This document shows, piece by piece, positions 38,236 to 48,929 of a stretch of DNA of 64,000 nt. The DNA comes from Atherix ibis (Eukaryota; Arthropoda; Insecta; Diptera; Athericidae). Made by a program: the position numbers and the translations under genes. Each line of letters starts with the position of its first letter. The stretch's first letter is position 1. Where the stretch lies: the NCBI GenBank assembly GCA_958298945.1, contig OY282605.1, positions 108,868,267 through 108,932,266 on the forward strand, in the 5' to 3' direction. Under the pieces are notes generated by a model. It had not been told where the DNA came from and made no database searches. It saw only the letters and a list, made by a program, of their open reading frames with translations.

Positions 38236-38272
38236 ATAATGAAAATGCGAATATTTATCAACGAAAAAGGTT

Positions 38273-39289
38273 TTATTGTTTTTCAAAATATTCTCCATCA
38301 AGATTTATACACTTTTGCATGCGCTCAAACCAATTTTCGAAGCACTTTTTCCACTCCGATTGAGACACCTCCAAAACATGGTTTTTGAATGCTTCAACAG
38401 CATCTTCTGGCGACGAAAATCGTTGAAAGTCATTGGGTGCCAAGTCAGGGCTGTACGGAGGATGACCCATCAATTCGACGTTTTGTCCGGTCAAAAAGGC
38501 GCTGGTTTGAGCCGATGTGTGAGAGCTCGCATTGTCATGGTGCACAATGATTCGACTTCTCTTGTTCGTTTTTCGAATTTCTCCGAAGACTTCAGGCAAA
38601 CAAATGGTGGTGTACCACTCAGAATTGACCGTCCTACGTTGCACAAGCGGAACAGTCGCCACATGACCAGTTTTGCCAAAGAAACAAGCGACCATTTGCT
38701 TCGAAGTGCTTCTTCCACGAACAACTTTCGTTGGATTTGACTCGTCTTGGAAGACCCACACGGTCGATTGCTGTTTTGTTTCGGGCTCATACGCATAGAT
38801 CCATGATTCGTCACCTGTGACGATCTTATAAACGTCTTTTGAAGCACCGCGATCGTATTTTTTCAGCATTTCTTTACACCAATCCACACGAGCCTTTTTT
38901 TGAGCGATTGTCAAATTGTGCGGGATCCAACGAGAACAAACCTTTTTTACGGCCAGGTGTTCATGCAATATCGAATGTATGCTGGTGGGAGAAATGCCTA
39001 GGCATGCCTCTATCTCACGGTATGTCACATGACGGTCTTGCATTATCAGTTCACGTACGGCATCGATGTTTTCTGGAACAACGGCTGTTTTTGGACGACC
39101 TTCACGGAATTCGTCTTTGAGCGAGCGTCGGCCACGATTGAATTCGTTGTACCAGTTTTTCACAGTGCTATAGGATGGTGCTTCATAGCCATACAAAGAT
39201 TTAAGTTCATCGATGCACTCTTGTCGTGATAATCCACGTCGAAAGTTGTGAAAAATGATCGCACGAAAATGTTCACGAGTTAATTCCAT
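38273..39289 (-). CDS. Mariner transposase (DD34D), internally deleted
   Basis: This 338-residue ORF encodes a mariner-family transposase, which binds the element's TIRs and catalyses cut-and-paste transposition at TA sites in the nucleus. The N-terminal helix-turn-helix half (about residues 1-110) includes the SLYGYEAPSYSTVKNWYNEF and EGRPKTAV linker motifs. The catalytic domain shows TGDESW (first Asp), HHDNASSH (second Asp) and SPDLAPND (third Asp), with 34 residues between the second and third: DD34D. Immediately after SPDLAPNDF the sequence jumps to QRFSSPEDA. Related transposases carry about 12 more residues there (an FLFP-type segment), so an in-frame deletion of about 36 bp is inferred. 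That explains 338 residues instead of about 350. There are no internal stops. The ATG at 39287-39289 is the family start. The copy may be inactive because the missing segment follows the active site, though all three acidic residues remain. Confidence 0.93.
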   Translation of the reverse strand: MELTREHFRAIIFHNFRRGLSRQECIDELKSLYGYEAPSYSTVKNWYNEFNRGRRSLKDEFREGRPKTAVVPENIDAVRELIMQDRHVTYREIEACLGISPTSIHSILHEHLAVKKVCSRWIPHNLTIAQKKARVDWCKEMLKKYDRGASKDVYKIVTGDESWIYAYEPETKQQSTVWVFQDESNPTKVVRGRSTSKQMVACFFGKTGHVATVPLVQRRTVNSEWYTTICLPEVFGEIRKTNKRSRIIVHHDNASSHTSAQTSAFLTGQNVELMGHPPYSPDLAPNDFQRFSSPEDAVEAFKNHVLEVSQSEWKKCFENWFERMQKCINLDGEYFEKQ

Positions 39290-39435
39290 TTTTTTGCCAA
39301 ATTGATTTTTTCAAGTCACTGTAAACAACACAAATGATAGTCGTACGTCAAAACGTTCTGAGTACGTTTATGCTAAAAAATGTCAAACTTTCCAATGGAA
39401 ATGTCAGATCGCACCTGGCAACACTTAGTGTTGCC

Positions 39436-39464
39436 TAGGCCAGAAATATATATAGTAGCCTACG
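39436..39464 (-). repeat. Mariner terminal inverted repeat, 5' side
   Basis: Outer end abuts TA at 39465-39466. It is the reverse complement of 38207-38235 apart from one base. About 146 bp of 5' leader separate it from the transposase ATG at 39289. The bases GCCTACGTAGGC across the junction form a chance palindrome of TIR end and target. Confidence 0.93.
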
Positions 39465-40850
39465 TAGGCAGATGATAAATAAAGTGTTGCATAGACACTG
39501 AGTAATTTGTATGGAAGAGTACATAACTAGTTAAAAGGATTCTTTAAGTTTTACCTAAAAAAAAAAAATACTCAAATTTTTTTCGTATTTCGTTGAAAAT
39601 TCTTTTCAACATTTTCGAATTTTTATTTACATCACAAAGAGTTAATTATAAAAATAATAAAAAAATAAAAATTCAATTCAAATTTACACTTTTGCTAATT
39701 AATCAAAGCTCAAATAGTAAACATGCGGGGGGATTCGCAAATTGTTTTTGTGTGTGTACCTTAAAGGCTTGGCAGCCGTACAAGCCGTGAAATGATAACA
39801 TTTCGTCTTTCTTTTTATTAGCACTGCTATCATGGCGGTAAGGTACTCCCACACTGGCGTTATTATAGGTGGATTTGTGATATGCATGCAACGATACAAA
39901 CATGTACATATATTTACATGCCAATCCATACACAATATAAATATATAAAAACGTGATTGAGAGGCAAAATATAATTTTAGTGACGTGATTGGGAGACGTT
40001 TTTTTCATGGACCTTACGTATTTATTGTATATAACTTTTTTTTACAGTAAAAATCAATAATTCTATAAATATTGTTTGTATGGATAATCAAAAGAAAAAT
40101 TGACATCCGCCCTTTCATCGGGATATTATTTTGTGTTATGTCTTATTAGAGGTTGTTAAATTGTAATTAGTTGTGCGAATGGGTCCTTAACCAGTTAGTT
40201 GGCTGAATAGGTCCTAAAATATTATTTTTTATGGTTAAATGGGTTCTTACCCAACCTAAAAGCATTTCCTAATGCTAATAGTGCTAAGAGTAATTAGAAA
40301 ATTAAAAATTAGAGGTCTATGGTTGACAAAATTTCCTTAAATAACTTAATATGATATATTATTTTTCTAAATGTTTTCCAGAAAACATAATTTCTGGAAG
40401 AATTGAATACAAAAAAAAAAATATTATTGGATAAAAATTTGACAAATGCTGGAAATTTTGAGTCTTAAAAAACTCTTTTTTTTTCTTTTTTTTGTTGTTG
40501 TAAGGTCTTTCGGACAAAATCCAGAGGCCATTATGTAGCGCCACGACCATGAAACTATTTGGCGAAACTCTTTGTTTAGTTATTCTTTTTATAGTTCGGT
40601 ATTAGTAATTCCCTATTTTATTATCCTTTGTATAAATTTAGCGGGTCTCCGACATTACTGAAAAGGATTCTTTTGTTCATTTGTGTGGGAAAGTAAATGT
40701 ATGGGAAATTTTAAACTAATTTATCTTTTGACTACCAAACAAAAAGGATCCAATTAAAAGCTTTAAGAACAGTTAATTTAAACACAGAAACAAAATTCAC
40801 CTCACCGTAGAATTCACCACGTGCCATGAAAGATTATTTCGAAATATACA
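39465..40850. other. Right flank of mariner, gene-free
   Basis: Nothing recognised. Two opposite short frames at 39.7-40.0 kb are unassigned. Confidence 0.5.
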
Positions 40851-42035
40851 AAAATGTTGCAATTTGCGATGTTGAAATTTGCGTTATTATTTTTATTGTG
40901 GCCATTTGCGTTGTTGCAATTTGCGTTGCTGCAATTTGCGTTGTTGTAATTTCCATAATTATTAATTTAGTAGTGGCCATTTGTATTGCTGAAATTTGCA
41001 ATACTGCAATTTGCTTTGTTGAAATTTGCGTTGTTGAAATGTACGTTGTTGCAATTTACGTTATTATTATTTTTATTGTGGCCATTTGCGCTGTTGCATT
41101 TTGCATTATTACAATTTTCGATGCTGAAATGTGCGTTTTTACAATTTGCATTGTTGAAATTTGCGTTTTTGCAATTTGCATTGCTGCAATTTACGTTGTT
41201 ACAATTCCCGATGCTGAAATTTGCGTTGTTGCAATATGCGATGTTAAAATTTCCGTTGTTGTATTGTTATAGTTTTCATTGTGGCAATATTCGATGTTAA
41301 AATTTGCGCTACAATTTGTTTTGTTATAGGCCATTTGCGTTGTTATAATTTTGATTGTGGCCAGTTGTGTTTTTGCATTTTAGGTTATTGAAATGTGCAT
41401 TGTTAAAATTTGCGTTGTTGCATGTTACGTCATTGCAATAAGCGACTTTGAAATTCGCGCCGTTGCAACTTACTTTGCTGAATTTTGCGTTCTTGCAATT
41501 TGTGTTATTGCAATTCGCGTAATTGTTATTTTTATTGTAGCCATTTGCATTGCTGCAATTTCGCATCGTTGCAATTTGTTTTTTTGCAATTTGCATGGTT
41601 GAAATTTGCGTTGTTAAAATTTGCGTTATTGCATTTGCATTGTTGCAATTCGCGTAATTGTTATTTTTATTGTGGCCATTTGCATCGCTGCAATTTACGT
41701 TATTGCACTTTGCACTGCTGCAATTTGCGATACTGAAATTTACGTTATTGTAATTTGCTTTGTTGCAAATTGCGATGTTGAAATTCGCGCTGTTGCAAGT
41801 TGCATTGTTACAATTTTCATTGCTAAAATGTACGTTATTGCAATTTGCATTATTGAAATTTGCGGTGTTGCAATTTTCGTAAGTGCAATTTGCATCATTG
41901 AAATTTGCGTTATTGCAATTTGCATTATTGAAATTTGCGGTGTTAGAATTTTAGTTGGTGCAATTTGCGTTGTTGCAATTTGTATTGTTGCGATTAACAT
42001 TATTGCAATTTGCATTATAGTTATTGTTTACACAT
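40850..42035 (+). repeat. 15-bp tandem array 1 (GTTGTTGCAATTTGC)
   Basis: About 1.2 kb of a 15-bp unit, consensus GTTGTTGCAATTTGC, with frequent single-base variants. One longer motif (TTATTTTTATTGTGGCCATTTGC) recurs several times. Because 15 is a multiple of three, the array stays open in several frames on both strands (repeating ICVVA, FALLQ, NNANC and TQIAT). Those ORFs are repeat artefacts. Confidence 0.95.
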
Positions 42036-44600
42036 TCAATTACCAATTAACAAAAATATGGGCATTATCGTATTTAGATGGATTTTATTTAATATAGATA
42101 TTAAAATCATAGTTGATAACCATTATCATCACAACACAAATTAATCGCGGTTTAACTAATTGTGTATTTATTAACAATTAGTTTGTTTTCAAAGTAAATT
42201 TATAATTGGTTTGAAAAAACTCACCCTTTTCCCCAAAATCGTTTCACTCTTAAATTAAAATCCAATTTGATTTAAAACAGTTTTTTCTTTTAAAATCAAC
42301 CCTTTTTAGATTAATTGAATTCTGAGAAAGTGAATTCAAATGAATTTTTGATCATATCTAAATAGAATCTAACTTTTTTTGGTTGGTTTTATTTATGAAA
42401 AGTTTTTCGCTGGATTTTCCACGAAATCACAAATTTCCAAAGTCTTCATTTACACAACACAGTCAAACTTTTACATTTAAATCGTATATTTAAAATTAAG
42501 ATTGATTCACGTCCAATAGTTAATTGAATCTTCAGTAAAAAAAAACCTCGAAAAGTTGGAATCATTGAAATAAATAAAATACCAAAAATATATATTTTTC
42601 TTGTACATAAACGTAATCACCTTCTCCAATACCACCCCCTCCCCCCTTCCCGTTATTTTCGTTATATAGCCGTAGGGATCATATTAAAAGTTTTCTAAAT
42701 AATATGTAAAAAGTTATAAAATGGCGTAAAAGGTGTGTGTTCATTCTCTAAACTTGGCGGATTCTAAGGAGAAAATTTATTTCCGATTACGAGTAAAACA
42801 GCATTTGAGGCTTTGTCTTGATGCGTGATTGAAGTTTGTAAATTTTGTATAAGAACGAATTTAGTTCGACAACATTTCTGCGCCATGATTTTTTATTACC
42901 TTATAGTGTGAACTTGTTTACTTGTAAGCAATAAAGGGAAGAACTTTACTTTTAGTTTTTAGTTTTTAGTAGTGGTTTATCGACGACACAGAACTTTGAA
43001 GATTTTAAGGATAGGTGAAAATTGTGTAAATTCACTGTCGATAAGGAGAATTTTAATTCAAAAAAAAATTGAAGGAACGATGTTCTAACCCCATTTTTCA
43101 GATCAAATTTCGTGGTATGATTTTAGGTCCAAATAAAGTTTCATAAACATGAGAGTATATGTTATCGAGTATAAATGATCGAAAAAAAAAGAGAGAAAAA
43201 AACAGAAATTTCTTCAACAATCCATCAAATAAGTTAAATATGAAAAACATTTTTACTGTTGACTGAAATAACATATTCACTAGACCTTAACGTCTTATTG
43301 TCGTGAGAAGATAAAAACTTTAACAACCGCATTTAAACTATTTGAATAACCAGAGAATTGTCTACAGTTAAATCCAGGATATTTTACTATCTCAGAAGGA
43401 TAAAACCAAATCCTCATTTTTACTCTTTAAAGGTTTGTGTTCTAAGAATAAAACACAGATGAGCTACGATATTATTTTCAGATATCAATTCACATTTTCT
43501 GAATTTCTACGGAAAAAAAATAAATCCAAAAAAAAGGATAAGAAACTGATAATCGATAAGCAGGCTATTGTTAATTTCACAAAAAGTTTTATAAATATTG
43601 GCCCGGAGTCTAAGATATCGAACAACTCATTATTGGTGAATTAAATTTAAAAGGATTGAATTTAAAAATATATAATAAAATCCTTTAATTTTGTATGCTG
43701 CCAAAATTATAATTTTCCAAAAAAAATTTCTTTACCAACAACTGGTGTCAAGGATCTATTCAAAGCCTATTTTGGAAACCAAAAAAAAAAATTCAGACAC
43801 CAACAGGGCAATTATCCTTTCTGATCCTTTTGTCTGAATATTCTATATTATAGATGTTTAATTTAATTTTTTATAGCTGATCAATCGAAAATCAAAAATT
43901 GAATTTTACTCAATTTAAATAGTCCTTTGACAACCGTTTATATTTGAATCACGTTAATTCATTATTAAATTGGTGAGAACATTTCATAATTGCTCGATAA
44001 ATTATGCAGGAATTCGTAGGAATTATTATTATTAGTAATATTTCGCAGAAATCCAACACAAATGATTTAAGTAAACTTTTAATAGACAACAATAAAGGAT
44101 TATTTTTAATGATAAACTTTGCAGGTTTTGCGATTTTTCACATTTAAAAATCTCCTGCAAAAGAAAATTTCATATCCTACTTCCTTTTGGTCCTATCGTT
44201 ATTCATTTTCTAGTTATGATTTTCTGTGGTGGTAACATCACATAAAGTTATGATATTAAAACGATGATCAGCACATTTGTAAATTACAAAAATATCCTCT
44301 CTTTATTATTCATGCCTCTTTCACTGTTACAGTTTATCGTGACTTCGTCCCCACACCGCACCAAAACAACAAAAAAAACTACTACAAAAAATAAATACGA
44401 TATTGCCGAATATCCTATCTTGGATGTCTCTAATCTAATTTGTTTAGTCTCTGGTTGTGGGCCCCCACATGCCAATGAAATATTCCAACTAGAAACCACA
44501 AATATATCGACAGCTATAACATTAATGACTTATTTCATGATAAACCTTTTTATTAAATAATTATAACATTAATGACCCATTTTATGATTAACCTTCCACT
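42035..44600. other. Gene-free AT-rich sequence between 15-bp arrays
   Basis: No coding signal trusted. A short direct duplication (ACATTAATGACYYATTT...) lies at about 44520-44590. Confidence 0.5.
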
Positions 44601-44604
44601 TTAT

Positions 44605-45186
44605 TTACGAGCATATACATAAATATGTGTACATACTACAAAATACAATATATTCGGGCATATTTTCTTCTGAGTTATCCAAGATGAGTTCAGAATCCCG
44701 AATTTGGAATTTCGAATTTACTAAATTTTCTGGGATAACATAACCTAAGCGGAGTGTGAATACTTTACGTTCTATACGAATATTATGGGTAGGTAGTTGT
44801 GAAAAGGTTTCCTTCATTTTTGCGAAGGTCATTTGAGCGTAAACCGAAGAAAATTGATTTGTAGAGGTGGGCGTGTATGTTGATGCCATTTATTTCCATT
44901 TACTGTCTATTTACTTGCGTGCGATGATGGTACTGAATATCAAATGATTCTCATTAATTTGAAATATGGAACAATGGCAAGTTAAATGTAAATTATCGAA
45001 TTTTGAATTTATAAAATTCTCCCAAAGGACGATAATAATTGGTATTCGAATGGATTCAACAACAATGGCCACCGCTGGTGCCGGTGTCGGTGCCGGTGTC
45101 GGTGCTATACACGACAACTTCTCTTGTGGTTTGAATCTCTGGCCCAGAAATTGTTTATTGAACAAAATGCAAATTATCCTTTTTAC
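44605..45186 (-). other. Unassigned long open frame with two clustered stops
   Basis: One minus-strand frame is open from 45186 to 44605 apart from two TAA codons 24 bp apart (around 44890-44913). The upstream 91 codons include an APTPAPTPAPA stretch. The downstream part opens with a well-placed ATG at 44889 and runs 94 codons (MASTYTPTSTNQF...). Both halves contain a similar word, ENFINSKF and ENLVNSKF. Base composition is less AT-rich than the surroundings. A possible donor (CAA then GTAAAT) lies at the first stop. It could be host exon sequence, a decayed gene or chance; no family is recognised. Confidence 0.25.
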
Positions 45187-45189
45187 TTA

Positions 45190-45960
45190 TATACGATGAG
45201 CACATTTCGCATGGAATTATTTCCCTTGAAAATTATTCGATTGCTTACCAACGAATTGCTCTTGTTTTCGAATCTTGCGTTTGTTGTTGTGTTTGTGTGC
45301 GTTTGGGGTGAGGAAGGAATTTCCTTTTTTTCTTGTTGTTGTTTTTTTTTTTTTTGATGAAAAGCAGAAATATGGGGTTGTTTCTGTTTAGCATAAATAA
45401 AGTTCATTTTTGGTTTGTGTTCAGTCCATTAAGTAGGTGGTGAAGAAGAAAAATTATCGACGTTTAGTTTTTGAAAAATCTTCTCACGTATTGAAGTCTA
45501 GTAAATTTGAAAATATCAGTAACGCCAAGATAAATGCTCCGGTGTATATGTTTCTGCATACTAACTAATTCAAAAGGTACAAGTACATAGTTATATGTGT
45601 ATTATATGCTTTTCTTTAATTTTGATAAAAATCTATTTAAAGAAAGCACATCATTAATATTCCTCTACTTAACCACACTTCTTCGTACTGGAATTTTGCG
45701 CAAATTAATCGGATTCGAATACAACTAAATTTTTCTATTCAATCTTAAATTAATGCAACAACTAAATTCCAATGAATCTTTCTTTCTATTCCCAATTGAG
45801 ATTAAATATTTATTTCCTTCGCAGTGTTAATATTCTCTTGTTTAGATAAAATATTAGTTTTCACCATATAGGTCAACAATCACAATAGTTTTATTGGTTT
45901 CGAAAATTTAAACATTTTTTTCTGTTTTTCTATTTAAAGGAGCATGAAATTAAATTTATT
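45190..45960. other. Gene-free sequence before 15-bp array 2
   Basis: On the minus strand a TATATAAG word (about 45190) and a GTAAGC donor-like site (about 45245) occur near a CA-rich run. A promoter or leader exon is possible but unsupported. Confidence 0.3.
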
Positions 45961-45964
45961 TTAT

Positions 45965-46890
45965 TTGTGTTGTTGAAATTTGCCTTGTTGAAATTTGCGT
46001 TCTTACGATTGGCGTTGTTCTAAATTTTTTCGATGTTTTCTTTTTGTACTGATGCTTTTTGCACTGTTGCAATTTTTGTTCTTACGATTAGCGTTGTTGC
46101 AATTTGCGTTGTTGCAATTTTCATCGATACAATTGGCATTGTTGTAATTTGCATTGTTGTAATTAGCGTTGTTGAAATTTTCATCGGCCCTATTGGCGTT
46201 TTTGTAATTAGCGTTCTTATGATTAGCGTTGTTGCAATTTTCATCGATGCAATATTGGCATTGTTGTAATTTGCGTTGTTGCCTTTTCATCGATGTCTTT
46301 TGCACTGTTGCAATTTGCGTTGTTGTAATTTTTATCGATATAATATTGGCATTGTTGTAATTTGCATTATTGGGATTTGAGTTGTTGCAATTTGCGTTGT
46401 TGCAATTTTTATCAATGTAATATTGACATTGTTGTAATTTGCATTGTTACAATTTGCGTTGTTGCAATCTGCTTTTGCTTTGTTGGAATATGTATTGCTC
46501 AATTTGCGTTGTTGCAATTTCCATCGATGCTTTTTGCACTGTTGCAATTTTTGTTCCTACTATTAGCGTTGTTGCAATTTTCATTGATGGAATTGGCATT
46601 GTTATAATTTGCATTGTTGCAATTTGCATTGTTGCAATTTGCATTGTTGCAATTTGCATTGTTGCAATTTTCGTTCTTGCAATGGACTTTTGCTTTATTA
46701 GAATTTGTATTGTTGCAATTTGCGTTGTTACAATTTCTACCAACCCAATTGGAGTCCTTACGATTTGCGTTGCTGCAATTTACATTGTTGCAATTTTCAT
46801 CGATGTAATATTAGTATTGTTGCAATTCGCATTGTTGCAATTTGCGTTATTGCAATTTGCATTGGTTCCATTTGCGTTGTTGTAATTTTT
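45965..46890 (+). repeat. 15-bp tandem array 2, same unit
   Basis: A second array of the same unit in the same orientation, about 3.9 kb from array 1. It has its own variant, CAATTTTCATCGATGNAAT, and a recurring CTTTTTGCACTGTTGCAATTT segment. Near 46610-46675 the copies are almost identical (GCATTGTTGCAATTT), suggesting recent local expansion. Confidence 0.95.
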
Positions 46891-47089
46891 AAAAGTAGCA
46901 TAACATTAATTTAGTTTAATACAAATCATAATAAAATAAAAACATTCAAATTCAATCTGAAATTTATTTAAAAAACAATTTACTACAAGAAACCAGAATG
47001 CCGAGTGATAAACAATGACTAAACAGATTACGACGAGAACTACAAATGGAAATCTTTACCAACGGAATGGACAAGTTTAGTAAATATTC

Positions 47090-47335
47090 CCAGTTTGATA
47101 TACTTTCAGAAAACATTGTTTCCTCTTTGACAGAGAAGAATATTGTTCGGACATTGTCCTGGATATATCACATGAATTTGGTCGCATCTGGAATGCTGCA
47201 CTATATTATAGAAACTCAGGAGCATCCCGTCTCCTACCTATTATATTATAATTAAATCTTATCTGTTAGAACGTAATTTCCAAATTTAGTGAAGCTCGCA
47301 TCCCTGAGGGCAGTATTCTTGGTCCTTCAAAAAAA
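47090..47335 (+). pseudogene. Jockey-like RT relic
   Basis: From about 47153 the plus strand reads CSDIVLDISHEFGRIWNAAL, matching the RT motif-A region (CSAxFLDVSQAFDRVWHEGL). The catalytic LD is kept but the conserved Asp of AFD is Gly. After a frameshift it continues as LPIILY...NVISKF, then IPEGSILGPS (about 47300-47330), matching VPQGSVLGPLL. The sequence then stops matching. A dead fragment without the YADD box. Confidence 0.75.
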
Positions 47336-47339
47336 AATT

Positions 47340-47820
47340 GGGTAGTGTTCAATTTAAAGGCACGTAATTCCGACCCAATTTTTTGCGTAGTTTTCTGAAC
47401 ATCACATTAATTGCTAAATAATTTATGTAAAATATTTTTATAATAATTACACGGGGTTTAAGATTATAACACCCCACGATGATTTTGCCATGTCTACTCT
47501 TTATAACTATCAAATATCAACTGACAGAATGACAACTAACCAAAATCCCAACAAATTAAAGTTGTGAACTTACCTACAGAACACCCTATACAGGAAAAAA
47601 AACTTTAAAAAATTCACTAAAATAAAAAGTTTTGCTTTCTTAATTTAAGAAAAAAAACCTAATTTAAATATTTCTTAAAATATTAATTAATATTTTAAAT
47701 ATTATTCAAGATTGCACTTTCTACACTTGAACCACTAGTTTAGCTTTATTTTTAATAACTAACAATCTCTGTAATGTAAAATTAAGAAAAAGAAACCCGG
47801 TAATTTCAAAAAATACTTAC
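47340..47820. other. Intron sequence downstream of LDLa exon (minus)
   Basis: AT-rich; no second LDLa-like exon found before the jockey relic at 47.1-47.3 kb. Confidence 0.5.
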
Positions 47821-47961
47821 TATTATAGGTGCATAAATCTGGTCTTTCATCACTTTCATCCTTGCATTCTGGTGAACCATCACAAGCGTGTAATAATGGT
47901 ATGCATTGTCCGTTATTGCACCGAAATTGCTTTCTAGTACAATCAATAACGTAATTCTGAT
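47821..47961 (-). CDS. Internal exon encoding one LDL-receptor class A domain
   Basis: On the minus strand a TATTTCAG acceptor ends at 47962 and a GTAAGT donor starts at 47820, enclosing 141 nt. The open frame begins with two bases of a split codon and ends with one, giving symmetric phase 1-1 introns as is typical of shuffled LDLa modules. The translation holds six ordered cysteines in the class A pattern: DC, FRC, GQC, HAC, PEC and DLC. It also contains the hydrophobic FRC signature, NGQCIP and the calcium-binding acidic run [13 protein letters not shown]. Such domains fold around calcium in secreted or membrane proteins such as LDL-receptor relatives and perlecan (trol in flies). One repeat cannot identify the gene. 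No neighbouring exon is certain, so adjacent introns are probably several kilobases. This is the only firmly supported host coding segment in the window. Confidence 0.9.
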
Positions 47962-48489
47962 CTGAAATACATAAAATCAGAAATAGAAAATTTAATTCTG
48001 TTCAATTAAAAAACATATGAAAATTCATTAGGGAAATTTTGTGAAAGTTTCAATTAAACCAGAAAGAAAATTTTATAATTTTTTCTTTGAATCAAGATTT
48101 TTTCTCGAAATTTAAAAACGTTTAAATCGAAGCATTTTTTTTTCCTAAATAATTTCTTTCCCTTTTTAAAAGGGAGAGTGATTAATATAATAACTATCTT
48201 AAAATTTTGGATTTATTTGAATCAATTTCAAAAGCAAATTTAAACGTAAACATTCAAAAGACGAATTTTTATTATATTGCAAAGAAAAAAGTACCTAAGT
48301 CATGTGCCAGAGGCCGTGTCATGTGGCACGACGACCTTGAGGTTATTTGCCAACGAAAAGTATATCGAAGTAGCCGAAGTCCTACTCGAGAATGTCTGCA
48401 GTAGATTTATAAAAACAATCATTTACTTTGAATCGATTTAAAAGAGGAAAGAAAGCAGTTTCGAAATATGTGTATTATGGTTAGATGGA
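47962..48489. other. Intron sequence upstream of LDLa exon (minus)
   Basis: AT-rich; a GC-richer patch at 48300-48400 resembles element debris but is unassigned. Confidence 0.5.
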
Positions 48490-48865
48490 CCAAACAGGAT
48501 TACTACCAGGTGTACCAGTATCATCTTCTTCCAGAAGAGCCTGCAATTGATGGTCCTCAACCTTCCTAGGCCAATTTTCACGCTTCTTGTCCCACAAGTC
48601 AAAAATTGCAGTCTTTGAACCGACGAAAACAATCTCGTCACGTTGTTTCCGATAAAGCACTGTCAGCATAGGCCTCCATAAGCATTCGATGCGATTCGGC
48701 AGCCGATTTCCAAAAGAAAAATGTATGTTGTTGATTACCAAAAGAAAAATGTATGTTGTTGTACAAAATTGCTGACAATGTGCACTGATTAATGTTGACA
48801 GATGTCAAACTCATAAAAAAAAGTATGGCGTGTCCATGGTAGCTTAATACGCTCACTAACGCCAT
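48490..48865 (-). pseudogene. Mariner transposase N-terminal relic
   Basis: The minus strand encodes KSAAESHRMLMEAYADSALSETT (about 48640-48720 in one frame). After a frameshift comes FDLWDKKRENWPRKVEDHQLQALLEEDDTGTP (48500-48600). These match the DNA-binding N-terminus and linker of Mos1-like mariners (SAAEAHRxLxEAYGxxALSETT and DLxDKKRExRPRKVED). A tandem duplication of about 30 bp lies at the start (48712-48765). No catalytic domain follows. Confidence 0.82.
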
Positions 48866-48929
48866 CTATGACCAAACAGCGGATTTAAGCTTATACACCT
48901 GGTAAATCCTGACAAAATTTAACATTAGA

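Larger units (their letters stand above)
38207..39464 (-). mobile_element. Complete mariner transposon copy
   Basis: The element is bounded by 29-bp terminal inverted repeats at 38207-38235 and 39436-39464, which match at 28 of 29 positions (G at 38210 on the left where the right end implies A). A TA dinucleotide directly abuts each outer end (38205-38206 and 39465-39466), the expected mariner target-site duplication. Total length is about 1.26 kb, within the mariner range. The transposase is encoded on the minus strand, so its 5' end lies at the right. Nearly identical TIRs and an uninterrupted ORF indicate a young insertion compared with the other mariner fragments here. Subfamily is probably mellifera-like by remembered transposase similarity; this is not proven. 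Confidence 0.95.

Noticed and set aside
38276..39229. Plus-strand and other-frame ORFs of up to 154 codons across the mariner
   Set aside because: Shadows of the minus-strand transposase gene.
40826..42097. Several long overlapping ORFs on both strands (148 and 158 codons)
   Set aside because: They are direct translations of the 15-bp tandem repeat. All frames show five-residue periodicity with no start context or non-repeat domain. The resemblance of FALLQ repeats to pentapeptide-repeat proteins is coincidental.
44264..44560. 98-codon plus-strand ORF and opposite 71-codon ORF
   Set aside because: No recognised domain. A GDEVTINC word on the minus strand recalls Ig domains but is too short and lacks the partner Trp/Cys pattern.
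46003..46914. ORFs of 70-148 codons on both strands
   Set aside because: Same 15-bp repeat artefact as array 1.
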